DNA of 64,000 bases from Ophioceras dolichostomum (Eukaryota > Ascomycota > Sordariomycetes > Magnaporthales > Ophioceraceae), in contig PYST01000055.1 in the NCBI GenBank assembly GCA_003049485.1, positions 1-64,000 of the forward strand. Reading direction: 5' to 3'. The notes beneath the pieces were generated by a model. The model did no database searches. It saw only the letters and a list, made by a program, of their open reading frames with translations, and was not told where the DNA came from. Both the position numbers and the translations under genes were made by a program. This document shows, in pieces, positions 20,235 to 33,500 of the stretch (its first letter is position 1; each line of letters starts with the position of its first letter).

Positions 20235-23200
20235 ATGCATATCCTTGTCGTCAACGACGACGGCCCGCCCAGCACGCATGCTTCGCCATACGTGCACTCC
20301 CTGGTGAGGCAGCTGCAGGCCTCGGGACATCTTGTCTCGGTGTGCCTGCCGCATACGCAGCGGTCGTGGATAGGCAAGGCGCATCTGATCGGCAAGACGG
20401 TCAAGCCGACCTATTACCGCCCACCCCCGCCACCTGCCAACCCGGCAGGTCTGGTCTTCCCCGAAGCGCCGGAGAGCGTGGGCACCATCCATCGTTGGCC
20501 CGCCACGCGCCAGCCGCCAGAACAAGGGAAAGAAGGAGAAGAAGCGCCTGCACCTCCGGAGGAATGGGTGCTCGTGGACGGCACGCCGGCCAGCTGCGTC
20601 CAGATCGGGCTGCACCACATGTTCTCCGAGCGCGGCCCCGTCGACCTGATCCTCAGCGGGCCCAACTACGGGCGCAACACGACGGCTCTGTTCGCGCTCA
20701 GCTCGGGCACGTTGGGCGGGGCGCTCGAGGGCGCCTCGTGCCGCGTCAGGTCCGTGGCGCTGTCGTTCGCCTTCTTCACGGGGAGGGGCAACCACGACCC
20801 GGCCATCGTGGCCGCGGCGTGCCGGCACTCGGTGCGCGTCGTCGAGGCGCTCGTGCGCCAGTGGCCCGCCGACGGGTCGGTGGACCTGTACAGCGTCAAC
20901 GTGCCGCTCGTGGAAGGGGTCGAGGCGCACAAGACACTGTGGGCGGGGATGCTGCAGAACTACTGGATCGAGGGCGGGTGCTTCACCGAGGTTGAGGGCA
21001 GCGTTGGGGATGAGGAGGAGGAGGAGGAGAGGATTCGGGAGGGCGTGAGCGGGGAGGCTGATGACGGCGGCGGAGATCAGGGAGGAGGAGGAGACAAGAC
21101 GCCGGCGTCGTCGACCGCCGGCCGAACTGGACACGCACACATCGGGCTTTCCCATAAGCACTTCAAGTGGCAGCCGCGGTTCACGGACGTGTACAGGAGC
21201 GTCGACGAGGCGCCCGCTGGTAATGATGGTTGGGTCGTGAGGGAGGGCCATACAAGGTGGGTTTGCTCGCTGCTCTCCTGTAGATGAAGGGTCTTTCAGT
21301 CGCGGTTTACTGACATGGCAACTTACAAACACACAGCGTCACTCCCCTCAAGGCAAGCTTCTGGCACGCTGCCGAGCATCTTCACACTCAGGAGTTGCAA
21401 CTGTGAGTGCCATCATCATCTCGCTATCTGGGAGGTAAAGTAGGGCAACGCAGTGCGAGGAGAGCGCAGCAGCGGGTCAGCGAGCATCGACAGGCAGAAG
21501 AAAAAAGGCAACAAACAGCACGAAAGTCTCTTTTCTCTATCAGATCATGTCATGGAGCCCTGTCTCCAGCGGTACATACAGAAAAAAAATCCGTAGAGCA
21601 AGAACACAAAGAAAGCCTTAGATCAATAGAGACAGACGGTTTAAAGCAACAAGTCTGGACTGGACTGGACTGGACGGCTTCGCAATCGGATCATCACCCA
21701 CCCGCCTGCTACGTCGCTCGCTCGCTCGCTGCTTCTCCTCGCCCCTGTTGCTCCCCTGAACTCCGACTGTCATTTCACGTACCGATACTTACCAACTTTG
21801 AAATTTCTTCGTTTCTTGGCTCAGGACTCCGCCTCATGAGAAATATGCCTCCGCAGAAAACCTCGCGGTCCGCCTAGTAGCAGGGGGCGGCAGCAGCAGC
21901 AGCAGCACTCACGAATCACCGAGCGGTGTCGTTGAGAAAGGGGACAAGCATGCCAAGTCCGACACGACCAAGAAGATCACAACCACCATCCCTGATCCAG
22001 ACTCCCAAACGACGACGACAGCTGGAGACATACCCGCCTCGGTTGAGGCGCAGCAGCAGCAGCATCAGTCTCATTCTCCCCCCGGCAGCGTCAGTGCTAC
22101 CACAGCGGTCAACAAAGACCAAGACAAGCTATACGCCCTCATCGAGTACGACGACCCCTACGTGCAGCCCATGATCCTGTCTGCGCTACGGGCCCTGCTT
22201 CCCCCCGAGAAATACGTCCTTCTCTCACCACCACCCCCACGTGGCCGAGACAGCAAGGGCGACAACGGAGAGCCAATATCGCTCGCCAAGCTCTTGCCCA
22301 GCATAGCACTAGGGCAGGAGGCGGCTGTGGTGACTGGGAGTGGGAATAGCAGTAGTGATAGCAAAAAAACCACCTCTCGTCTAAAGTTGCTGCAGATAAC
22401 TCCCTACGAGGCCATCGACTTCGAGTACGCCTCCTCCGCCCAGCCGGGCACGGTGCTAGTGAACAGCTACGTGTTCCGCAAGGCGCTGATCCGCAAGCAT
22501 TTCCTCTCCGCCACGGTCGACTTCTGGCTGGCGAAGCACCCGGGCTCCGTCCTGGGGCGGCATGTGAAGCAGGCCACGGCGTTTGAGGTGGACTATGCGG
22601 AGTTTCTGGACGATGCGCTGGTGGAGGCGTGGGATTTGCGGGCTAGTCTGGAGAGGAACGAGGAGCTGGAGCTGCGTGCCTCAACTACTTTCTCTGGTGA
22701 TGGTGATGAGGATGGTGAGGAATCCGCTGGTGATTCTGCCAATGATTTTGCCAATGACGTCGTTGTGGTGGATAGTACTTCCCCTTCTGGTAGGGATGGA
22801 GAGTCCACTACTGCTAATGCTACTGCTGCTCCTGCTACCGCTACTGCTGCAGCTGCAGCTGCAGATGAAGGCGGTGGCTGTGACGATGGTAGTGGGGGTA
22901 GAAGCGAGGTTATCTCACCAGCGGACGGAGGAAGCGAGCGTGGGCGGCAAGATGGTGGTGCTAAGGAGGTGGGAAAGGAGAAGGAGAAGGAGTGGTGGAT
23001 CCTGAAGCCGAGCATGAGCGACCGCGGCCAGGGCATCCGGCTGTTCAGCACGATGGAGGAGCTGCAGGGCATCTTTGACGAGTGGGAGGCGGATATGCCG
23101 CCCGACAGCGAAGAACAAGACGAAGACGAAGACGAAGACGAAGACGAAGCCGAGGGCGGCAGCGACGACGTAGCAACTGGCAACACCACCACTACTACAG

Positions 23201-23976
23201 AAGGTGGGCGAGAGACCACATCATCACAGGAGAATACCAAAGAGACGACAGGCTACATCACGACAGCACACCTCCGCCACTTCGTCGCCCAGCCGTACAT
23301 CCACCCGCCCCTCCTGGTGCCAGGCTACGAGGGCCGCAAATTCCACATCCGCACCTACGTGCTCTGCATCGGCAGCCTCAAGGTCTACGTCTACCGCCAG
23401 ATGCTGGCCCTGTTCGCGGGGAGGCCCTACAAGAGCCCCTCGGCTGGCGCGGAGGAGCTAGGTGCACACTTGACGAATACTTGTCTCCAGACCAAGGCCA
23501 AGGACGACGTCACCACCACGAGCCCTGATGCTGGTGAGGGAGGGGAGATCATCGTCAGGAAGTTCTGGGACCTGCCGGACATTCTTCCCCCCAGCAAAAA
23601 CAACAACAACAAGTCCATCGTCATCACAAAGGAGAGCATCTTCTCGCAGATCTGCGCCGTCACGGGCGAGGTGTTCGAGGCGGCGGCCAGGGGCATGATG
23701 ATGCACTTCCAGCCGCTGCCGCACGCGTTCGAGGTGTACGGGCTCGACTTCCTCGTCGACGCCGGGGGCACCGCTTGGCTGCTCGAGGTGAATGCGTTCC
23801 CGGACTTCAAGCAGACGGGCGAGGAGCTCGGTGGCTTGGTGGCGGAGCTTTGGAAGGGGGTGCTGCGCCTCGCTGTCGGTCCGTTCTTGGGAGTGGAACA
23901 GAGGGAAGAGGAGGGGGATATGGTGCTCGTAAGGGATATTGATCTTGGGAGGGGGAGGTGGGCCGCCTCTGCGTAG
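20235..23976 (+). CDS. PBY1: SurE + tubulin-tyrosine-ligase fusion (PBY1 type)
   Basis: Exons 20235-21256, 21337-21402 and 21825-23976, all joins in phase 2, total 1079 aa. The N-terminal SurE nucleotidase-like domain starts at residue 1 (MHILVVNDDGPPSTHASPYV). The metal-site Asp pair, a QRSWIGKAH serine loop and SGPNYGRNTTALFALSSGTL are all present. The C-terminal half is an ATP-grasp TTL domain: WWILKPSMSDRGQGIRLF (about 750), RKFHIRTYVLCIGSLKVYVY (about 868), GAHLTNTCLQTK, and LDFLVDAGGTAWLLEVNAFP (about 1000). Yeast Pby1 has the same SurE-TTL order and associates with P-bodies; substrate is unresolved. Long acidic, Ser/Ala-rich inserts interrupt both halves. Intron 1 is 80 bp; intron 2 is 422 bp, long for this genome. 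The start was placed at the ATG that opens the SurE strand rather than an in-frame upstream non-ATG codon. Confidence 0.88.
21403..21824 (+). other. Unusually long intron 2 of PBY1
   Basis: This 422-bp intron (GTGAGT...CTCAG) keeps the frame between LQL and TPPHEKYASAENLAVRL. It contains stops in every useful frame and small tandems of CTGGA (21655-21674) and CTCG (about 21716-21731). Confidence 0.65.
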
Positions 23977-24042
23977 AGTGTGCGTGCACCTTGTGATGAT
24001 TACCGATGGACGGAGAGATGAACGGAGGGACAGGCAGACTGC

Positions 24043-24069
24043 CTGACTGACTGAGTGACTGACTGACTG
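24043..24069 (+). repeat. CTGA tetranucleotide tandem
   Basis: About six imperfect copies of CTGA/GACT, non-coding. A similar tract lies at 25720-25742. Confidence 0.7.
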
Positions 24070-25719
24070 GATCAGGTAGAGGAAAAAGCCGCATGTGTGC
24101 GTACTGCGTAAGTGGTGGTCGTGACTCGGGTCGGAAAAGGGGGTGGAGGTGAGGGAAGGTAGTGAGGTGGCAAAGTCGGCGGTGAGGGCTTTGTTGGATG
24201 CAGCGAGCCGGCCATGTGCCCGTCCAGTATCTCCTGAGAGGCGGCATAAATCGGATTTGGGATATAGCATCACAGGAAAGTTGGACATGATCTTGATACT
24301 TGCGAAGTACTCACTGTTGACTTGTCTATCTCTTCTCCTCCTCCTGCCGTGGGCGTCTCGCCTCTGCTTGCCAAGTGGAGATTCCAGAGGGTGATAGAGA
24401 TATTGCCAAGGAGCAAGACACGAGAGGGTATGATCAACGTGGTGTCGGAGTCGGGGTTTCTATCTGGCCCAGACATCATTGTGCATCAGCAAACGGTACC
24501 GGCGGTGGCTTAGAGCTCACGTTGTGAAGCCGGTAATCTCTCGAAAACCCTGAGTGTCCCATGATTTGTCGGCATTCTACTTGGGCCATCGTCATGCAGT
24601 GTATCTTGCCCGGCTACAGAGGAGGCAGACATGGCATGTCTTGTTGCAGGTAGGCAGGCAAGCAAGCCTGCCTTGGCGTAGCAGGCGCGGTGGTCTGGTC
24701 TCAGAGAGAGAGAGTTCCCGCACCGGCGAATGGATGGAGGGATGGAAGGACGGAGGACCGTTCTCGGAGTCATCCTGTCGCCGCCGACGATCAAGTCCTG
24801 GGCAACAAAGCAACAACAAAGGCGGACTTGTGATGTGAGGAGGAAAACGCCGAGCCATGCCCAGGTACCAAGGTATGTCGGTTCAAGTTTCGTGGGATAT
24901 ATCTTGGCAATAGAGTTGGAGTGTCGTCGTGATGAGAAGGGGAAAAAAAGGGGGGCGTGTGCCAAGCCAAAAGTCCACAACAAGCAGGACATGGAAGCAA
25001 GCGCCATGAGGAGAATCACACAAGAAAAGTTATGAGAAAATAAATGACCAATAGAGACAAGACACTATCCGGACGAAGCAGGTCTTGTTGGTCTTGGTAG
25101 CAGCTTGGGAAGCACCGGAACGAGCAGCGCCAAGGCCGCCAGCAATCATAAAAGCTTTGCACAGCCTCAATATCTGTGACCCCTCAGGTCGCGGGCGGGA
25201 GTGAGACGAGATACCACAGCATGGACCGAGGGAGGGGGGACCGTCCTGATTCCACCACGGCTTGTTTGTTGTTGGGCGCGTCCTCCCGTCGAACCTTGCT
25301 CTTTCTCTCTTCCTCATCCCACGAAAGAGAATCAGATAGCGGCAGGTTCGGGACTCCGTTCGAGCCAGTGGCAACTGGAAACAGGCAACTGACAACTGGC
25401 CGCCACCACCGCCAACCCAAACGGAGACCGGGTGAACTGTCGGCCAGTACTCCGTCGTGGTCGATGGGGAGAAAGCAAACCCCTCAGCCCGAACCGCGCG
25501 GCTTGGCCACAGCAAACCTAAGAGGCGAGTGGATGTCATGACATGAAGCCAGCCAAGTAGGCACGTATGGAGGAGGTAGGTAGCATTGGAGCGGTGTGGT
25601 TGTATGTAGTAGTACACTGTACTAGCAAAGGTGGTGAGATCTACGTCGATTTTCCCCCACGCTCTGAGGTGCTTTAACATACTGTTGTAGCCCCTCGAAC
25701 CCCTCCGGCCCCGACCGGG

Positions 25720-25742
25720 CGACTGACTGACTGACTGACTCA
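25720..25742 (+). repeat. GACT tetranucleotide tandem
   Basis: About five copies of GACT in a row, non-coding. Confidence 0.75.
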
Positions 25743-28700
25743 CTGGATGAGACCGCTTGGTGGATGACGATCGAGCAGCCAAACGGGTCCGTCGGAGAAA
25801 GGAAAAAGGCTAGTTCGTGGTCTTGAGTGGTCTTGAGTGGTACCAGAGGTGCGGTAATCAAGTCATGTTCTTGCTCAGCCTCCTTTCTGGGCCCTTTTCG
25901 CCTCCGTGCGTTGCGTACGTGCGCTTCGGGTGTGCCTGCAAAGCCAACCAACCCAAACCCCCCCTTGTTATTCTCTAAGAAGGAGGTCTCAAGAGGTTCC
26001 CTCGGAAGGGCGGCGCTAAACGAAGAAAGGAAGAAATATGTATTAGCGCTGTAAAGTTAACGGGGCGTTTTGAAGTCATCCTGTCAGCGAAGAAGGATCT
26101 TGTCATTAAGTCCGCGTGTGATGGAGGAGGAACAACAGGTGGAGTGCCTAAGATGAGTTACCGTGTTGTCGCCTTCGACGACCAAGAGAGAGAGATATTA
26201 CTGTATTGAAGCTAGAGGTGGGTGTAGGTGCCGGGTAGCGAATCGCAACGAGCCTCGACAGAGACTCCGGTTATCTTCAATGTTGTTCAACCTCCTGCCG
26301 GAATTAGTTGCCCCGTCGGCCTGCTGTCGTGCAACCAGCTGCAACCTGCAATATACTAATAACCATCCTCCAAACACCGACGGAAATCAGGTCGGGCAGG
26401 TCTGCTTGTTGGTTCCGTCCTCGCACGGAATTCCAGAGGAATGCCTCATTTTCCTCCCATGCAAGCAATTCGGTGGCTTCCATTAAACGTGTTACGGATT
26501 CCTTCGGCGAAAGTTCTCACGAGCCAGCCAGCCAGCCAGGAAGATCGCTATCAGGGATGGAGGGGTATTGCTCGTCATCAAACAAATTCCGTACAAGACT
26601 GGCCCGTCTTCTAGCATTTATTTGCTTTCGCGATCGGAGTTCGTAATTGTCACAAAACAACGAGATGAGAAAGATTTGACGACAAGGCCCACAATGTCAG
26701 GCAAGGCATTCTTTCAATCTTGTGTTCTCGTTTTGTTTTATTTCTTTTTTTCCCACCCCGCCCATGCGGTCCGCGACTCCAGCCCGTCCCGGCGGCTGGC
26801 ACCGTCGGGAGGTGAAGCATCAATGATAATGTTTCGGCGGGTCGGAACCGCACAGGTCCGCGAGTCGCATCTAACCGCCAACAACTCGGCGGGCATGCAT
26901 ACACGGTGCATCATGGTAGAGCCATGTTGTGGATGATGTGGCTTTCACCGATTTTCCTTCTTTTTCCTCTCTCTCTCTCTCTCTCCCCAGCATTCGCCAC
27001 TGAAGAGGCCTCGTCACTGAAAGGGGCCGACGGAGATTATCACCACAGCTTGACCAGGGTGACTCTCCGCATCCCGTCCAGCTTCGCCGGGGGCTTTTTA
27101 CAACTAGTAGCCCACTGCCACGTTGACACAGCTCAAAGCAAGGTCGATAAACGAAGGGGCAACAGAGAGGAAAAGTGAAAGTCCATCTTCATCTCCGTGA
27201 GGATATGCGGGAATATTGGCTGAGACCCATCTAGCGAGGACGTCATTTTGCATTTAGGGGCCAGAGGTGATTGATAGCTTATTCGCAACTGCGATATATC
27301 CAAGCATCAGCGCCAAGCGAGAAAAGCGAACAGACGGGACCCAATGAGGCCTTGGCGATGATGATCTGGCTGCATTTGCTGGGCCTTGGCCCACAACACT
27401 TCTGATATTGATGCAGTGATTCCAGATGTTTTCCTGTCCAGCTGCCCAACAAACTGCGTCCCAGCTTTACCGGGCACTGATTCTCTCACGCAATTATTGG
27501 GCACGGAACAGGAAAGAAAGATAGAGAGACACCGAGACACGTATGGTGTTTGAGTGGCTCTGCCGTGGGGCTATTGAACAATTTGGGCGGCAAGCCACTT
27601 TCGTAGAATGTCTTGGTGATCCTGATGTTGGTGATGATCTCACACCCGCTCACGGCACCATGCAGGCCTGGGCGCCAGTGAGTGAATGCCAATCCTCAAT
27701 CTGAGGCACGATGTGCTTGGGTCCTTCCGAGCGCGCCCCTTCTTTCCTCTTTCCAGAAACGGGAGCCCGGGGGTAAGATATGGGTATCACGACATCATCG
27801 TGGACCAAGGAATCGCTCTGTCGAAAAGGCAGGCCAAGATGATGCACTTTCTCTCAAACGAAAAGAACCGGCCCCACAGCTCCGGGGTCGATAGCTGTGG
27901 TCCATGATGGTAGGTTGGTTCTCATTGGACGAGGACCAGTGAAACGGTTTGAACCTCCTGGATGTGACCACCAAGTGTACATCTACAAAACATCTTCACC
28001 CCAACAATCGGTCGACGACCAGCCGAGGAGGATGTGAGAGGTAGAGGGGTAGGTTTCGTTGCGGCGAGAAGAAGAAGACTCATCGACAACAAGTAAGGTC
28101 TAATCAGATGTGTATAGGAAGGTTGACTGCTTTGACTGCATTGCATAGAAGGCGCTCTTGATATAGGGTGAGAGAAAGCCTTGCACGCGACTCGTGGACC
28201 TAGCTGCAGATGGACTCCAACTCAAAGCGTTTCCGGGGGCTCGCGCAAGCTGCGTTGACCCCTGTCTGTTCTTGCCCGCCTCAGAGGAGATGACTGCCGC
28301 TCCATTTACGAAAAAGCAAAGCGGAGAGAAGGAATTGAGAGCATATTTTGCTGATGTCGTTGCTGCTCGTCGTCTTCGCCCTGTTCTAGTGACACATCAG
28401 TGTGAGGGAGATATATCAAGCTATCAGAATCAAGGACCAGAGGTGGAAATCAAAAGCCATCTCGGGCAAGCAAGCCACCGACAGCCTCCTTGACCAGGGT
28501 TGGTGAGCGCCACCCGCCCGTTAGCTTCGATGGGGGGAGGGCGTGGCTGAAGGCTTGGGGCAGGAGGGCCTAGGCTCCACATAAAAACCTGTGGCACACT
28601 CTAGCACAGTGTAAACACGGTATGCGGTGGATGCCAAGCTGCGCAGACGAGCTGGCCACAACCAAACTTCGAGGCAACCACGGGACACGCGCACTGTCCC

Positions 28701-30596
28701 GCTATGGCTGTCTGCAGTCTGCTACCCCCTTTCAGGCAAAATGCGGACTACACAGCCATGCCCAACGCGCTGACTGAAGCGAGATTTCTTGGCGAGAAGT
28801 TTGCCTTCCGGTGCGCCTCGTCTTGAGATCGGGTTTTTGCTCCTGAGACGCAGAATCACGGCATTTACCTGAAAGACAGTTTGAGACCCGAATGGACGGA
28901 CTGGGCAGGTTTCTTCCATGTCAGAAGGAAAGAACGTGAACCGGAAATACAACTCGATGATGCGGACATTTTGTTGGAAAGTGCGAGCTACGGAAGGTCA
29001 TGGTCTCCACCTAGGCACCGAAATGGAGAAGAGAATGGCAGCCGCGCCCACAACAGAAGAGGTCTCGGCCACTGTCCGAAGAAAAGCTTGTATCCCCAGC
29101 GTGCCCACAGACGACTGGCGACTACCCACAATCCGATCAGGCAAGAGTCCAGTCACGACAACTCCATAGTCCGTTTCGAGGAGGTCCTTGATGAGCGGTG
29201 GGAAGCGGTGAGGAGGAGAGGATAAGAGCAACAAGAACACTAAGAAAACCAAGAGCCAAGAACATCAAGCTTTTCAGAATGGGTTGGCTAGCTCGCTCAA
29301 CTCGGTCTCTATCTTTTATATGCCGTCCTTCTTTTCTCGGGCTTGTTTCTATGTTGGTTTTGGCGGGTTCCCACACTCTGTTTGTGGAAGCTCCTTCGAA
29401 TACACCTTGTAGGCGGTCGGGTATTTGTGTGACGACCCCATCCATATTATGAGCGCACCGGCGCACCAGGGCGACCAGGCGCGGCGATTTCTCCCTGAAA
29501 TGGGAGGTTCGCAAGTTCCATCCATGTTGTCAGTGCCACATTGGTTTCGATGGGACGCCCCCTTCCCTGACACCCCCCGTCACAAGCGCGATGTATGATT
29601 CGCTTGCTTGTCTTGCACTGCCTCAATGTGCGGTCTTGGCGATTTCTTGGCCTTGGCGCCAGCCAATTGGAGGGAGCCCACCCTGCAGCACTCTGAGGGC
29701 AGCATTCGTGGGACTGCGGGTGGTAGGTATTCCGTACCCATCCTGTAGCGGTACCTTGAGTGATGAGCTTTCTGTCTGTTGTTTCCCGGGCTTTGGCTTG
29801 ACTTTTCTTTTCCCATGGTGCCTGCCCCCAATTCGATCACTTTATCCATTCCCGGGCAGTAGCCAGAATCAAAGAACAGACTCTCGTTTATACAATCATC
29901 ATTGCCCACCTCGGCCTGGACCCTGGCTCTCTGCCATCCCCACGCCTCCTACGTTGTACTCTGTCTGCAATGGTGCAACCTTCACGGCTTTCAACTCTCC
30001 CGCTCTCCTCTCCAACAAGGAAAGACTGAGGTGAAAAACGAGAATGGCTTGACTCGACGCCTTGCCCAACTCTACTCTGCCCAACAGAACATACATCTAC
30101 ATCTGCTGAGCCCTCCCCCCAGGCTCACGCACGAAGCTGGACCAGCCGTCGTTCTGGGAACACGGCTCTTGTTGACGAACCTTGTCCGGCCGCCTCGTCG
30201 TCACCCGTTATCTTTCTTCTTTTACCTCCAGAACGGGGAAACAACCTGTGTCGCATTCCTCGCATTGTCTACATGCCAATCTTTCCGCCATTGTAGGACA
30301 GGGTCACCGGACTGGTCGGACTGGTCGTGGCGGAGAGGACAGGCGCTCCTCCCTCTTGATCGCAGGCGGCTTTCTGAATGGTCCCGACTCGGCGCGAGCG
30401 TTGTTCCATTTCGCCTCCGAACACAGCCTCCCCAAAGGTTGGAGACCTCCGTTTCCCAGCTTCCTGCCAGCGTCAGACCGTCTTTTTACTCTCAACACTT
30501 TGTGCCTGGCCGCGGCTGAGCCTTTTGGGATGCTGACCGCGCAGAGAAGCAACAGCCCACACAAAGCCTGAGTGACGACGCCAACTCATCATCGAC

Positions 30597-33500
30597 ATGG
30601 ACAACGGCACAGGTGACGAGGCCACGACACCCAGAAGAGCACGAGCGTAAGTGACACTGCCTTCTATCAACCTCCATACCCTACCCCATATCCCCCTGCC
30701 CCCAAAGAAAACTTGAAAGAGAGAACGGTCCCCTCCTGACAGGTGATGCCGGCGGCGCTGTCGAGTCCAGCCCTACGATAACAATCGACACCACGGCCGT
30801 CAGTCCGGCCTCTCCTCCAGACCAAATGGCGTCAGAAATATCAGGCAATGGGAAAGGTGGGTCGAACTCGCCGGTGCTCACAGGAGGAGACGAGGCCAAT
30901 TCCCCATCGACAGTGGTCGAGCCATTATCGCAAACATGGTCGCGGACTGGTGGTGGAGGAGGTCACCATCCTCGTGGCTCGACGGGTAGTGGCCGGCCGG
31001 AACTGCAGACGACGGCCTCCTTCGACAGCAAGGAGAGTCGGCCGACGAGCCCGCATAACGTGTCGAGCCCTGTCGCCGGTAGAAACGACCGCACCCAGGG
31101 CTTCCTCGCCGTTCCCCAGACCAACCAACGGTCGCGTCAGAATTCTGTCGACTCGGAAGACGGCTCGAGGTCTGTAGGGTCTCAGGTGGAAACCCTCGCT
31201 GCGACGGCGTCGACTTCCGGCGAGAAGCGCAAGGTGTCCGGTCTGCCGGAGTCCAATGCCTCGATCATGAGCGATCCGGACGCCCTGAAGCCCGATCTTG
31301 GCAAGGAGGCATTCTTCGTGGTGGAGGACAACCCATTTGCGTTCAGCCCTGGCCAGCTGGGCAAGATGTTCAACCCGAAGAGTCTCGCTGCCTTCTACAG
31401 GCTAGGCGGCCTGGACGGGTTAGAAAAGGGCCTTCGCACAGACCGGAGGGCCGGTCTGAGCCCTGATGAACTAAACCTACAAGGAACAATACCTTTCGAG
31501 GAGGCGACCAACAGCACGCGATCTGACAAGCTCACGACGGAGGGCGCCGACCCACCGCCGCAACCGCCTTCCCCGTCGACTCCGGCGCCTCACCGCGAGC
31601 ACCACACCCACAATGCCTCACCGACGCCCTTCGTCGACAGGAAACGAGTCTTCAGCGACAACCGGCTCCCGGAGAAGAAGGGCAAAACGCTCCTCGAGCT
31701 GATGTGGATAACATTCAACGACAAGATCCTCATCCTTCTCTCCATTGCCGCCGCTATTTCTCTCGGCGTCGGCCTCTACGAGACCTTCGGTCAGCCCCAC
31801 GACGCCAACCATCCCCAGGTGGAGTGGGTCGAGGGCGTTGCCATTATCGCTGCCATCGTTATCGTGGTCATGGTGGGCTCCTTGAACGACTGGCAAAAGG
31901 AACGGCAATTTGCAAAGCTCAACCGGAAAAAGACGGACCGCAACGTGAAGGTTATACGCGCTGGCAAAACGTTCGAGATTTCCATCTACGATGTGCTTGT
32001 CGGCGACGTTCTCCACCTGGAGACCGGAGATATGATCCCCGTGGACGGAATCCTGATCGAAGGACACAACATCAAGTGCGACGAATCCCAGACGACCGGC
32101 GAGTCGGATCTCATCAAGAAGCGGGCGGCGAGCGAAGTCTACGCCGCGATCGAGAGCAATGCCGACCTGAAGAAGATGGACCCGTTCATCCAGTCCGGCG
32201 CTCGCGTCATGGAGGGCGTGGGCACCTTCCTCGTGACGGCCACGGGCATCAACTCCAGCTACGGCCAGACCCTGATGGCCCTGCACGACGATCCCGAGAT
32301 CACCCCGCTACAGTCTAAGCTCAACGTTATCGCCGACTACATTGCGAAGCTGGGTGGCGCGGCCGCCTTGATCCTCTTCCTCGTCCTGTTCATCAAGTTC
32401 TTGGTTGCTCTCCCCAAAGAGCCTGCGGATGTTACTCCTGCTATGAAGGGCCAGAATTTTCTGCAGATCTTCCTGGTCGTTGTTACTATTATCGTGGTGG
32501 CAGTCCCCGAAGGTCTCCCCCTGGCTGTAACCCTGGCTCTCAGCTACGCCACCAAGAGGATGGTTAAGCAGAACAACTTGGTTCGTCAGCTGAAGGCTTG
32601 CGAGGTCATGGGGAACGCAACAACCATCTGCTCCGACAAGACCGGTACCCTTACACAGAACAAAATGAAGGTCGTGGAGGGAACGGTGGGTACAACGCAT
32701 CGCTTCAGCGCCGATGAGGGCAGTCCAGGCAAGACGGGCGCCGCTGGAGGCGACGACGAGCACGTCCCGTCCTCCCCAGAGAGCAAGGCACTGAGTGCCG
32801 TCGAGTTCGTGTCGCTGCTGAGTGCGCCGGTCAAGTCCCTGATGTTGAGCTCGATCGCGCTCAACTCGACCGCATTCGAAGGCGACGTCGACGGGGAGCA
32901 GTCTTTCATCGGATCCAAGACGGAGACGGCGCTTCTGCTGTTTGCACGGGAGCACCTCGCCATGGGCCCCGTCGCGGAGGAGCGGGCCAACTCCAAGACG
33001 GTGCAGCTTATTCCATTCGATTCGGGCCGGAAGTGCATGGGTATCGTGATCGAGCTGCCGAACGGTCGCACGCGGCTGTACGTGAAGGGCGCATCGGAGA
33101 TCATGTTGGCCCAGTGCACGCAGATCATCCGGGACCCGTCCAAGGACGCCACCACGGCCACGCTGACGGACGACAACCGGAGGGCGCTGAGCGGCCTTAT
33201 CGAGGACTACGCCCGACGGTCGCTACGGACGATCGGACTGGTGTACAAGGACTTCGAGCGCTGGCCGCCGGCGCGTGCGCGCAAGCAAGACGGCGAGGTT
33301 GACGAGGTCCTGTTCGAGGACATGTTTAGGCACATGACGATGCTCGGCGTGGTCGGGATCAAGGATCCCCTGCGCGAGGGCGTGCGTGAGGCTGTGGCCG
33401 ACTGCCAGAGGGCCGGCGTCGTGGTGCGCATGGTCACGGGCGATAACGTTATGACCGCCGAGGCCATCGCCCGGGACTGCGGCATCCTGCAGCCGGACAG

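Larger units (their letters stand above)
23977..30596. other. 6.6 kb gene-free stretch
   Basis: No gene is supported here. All frames are short (170 codons or fewer, except a 250-codon minus-strand frame at 25030-25782 without codon bias or domain). Visible structure is limited to simple repeats: CTGA tandems at 24043-24069 and 25720-25742, GCCA near 26523-26540, and a CT run at about 26964-26988. The right end (about 29,750-30,590) is C/T-rich and probably holds the Ca2+ ATPase leader. Confidence 0.5.

Noticed and set aside
25030..25782. 250-codon minus-strand frame
   Set aside because: It spans GACT tandems and lacks codon bias or any recognisable motif.
29700..30596. Possible calcineurin/Crz1 site upstream of the Ca2+ ATPase
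   Set aside because: CAGCCTC and TGAGCC fragments occur but none matches the full consensus.
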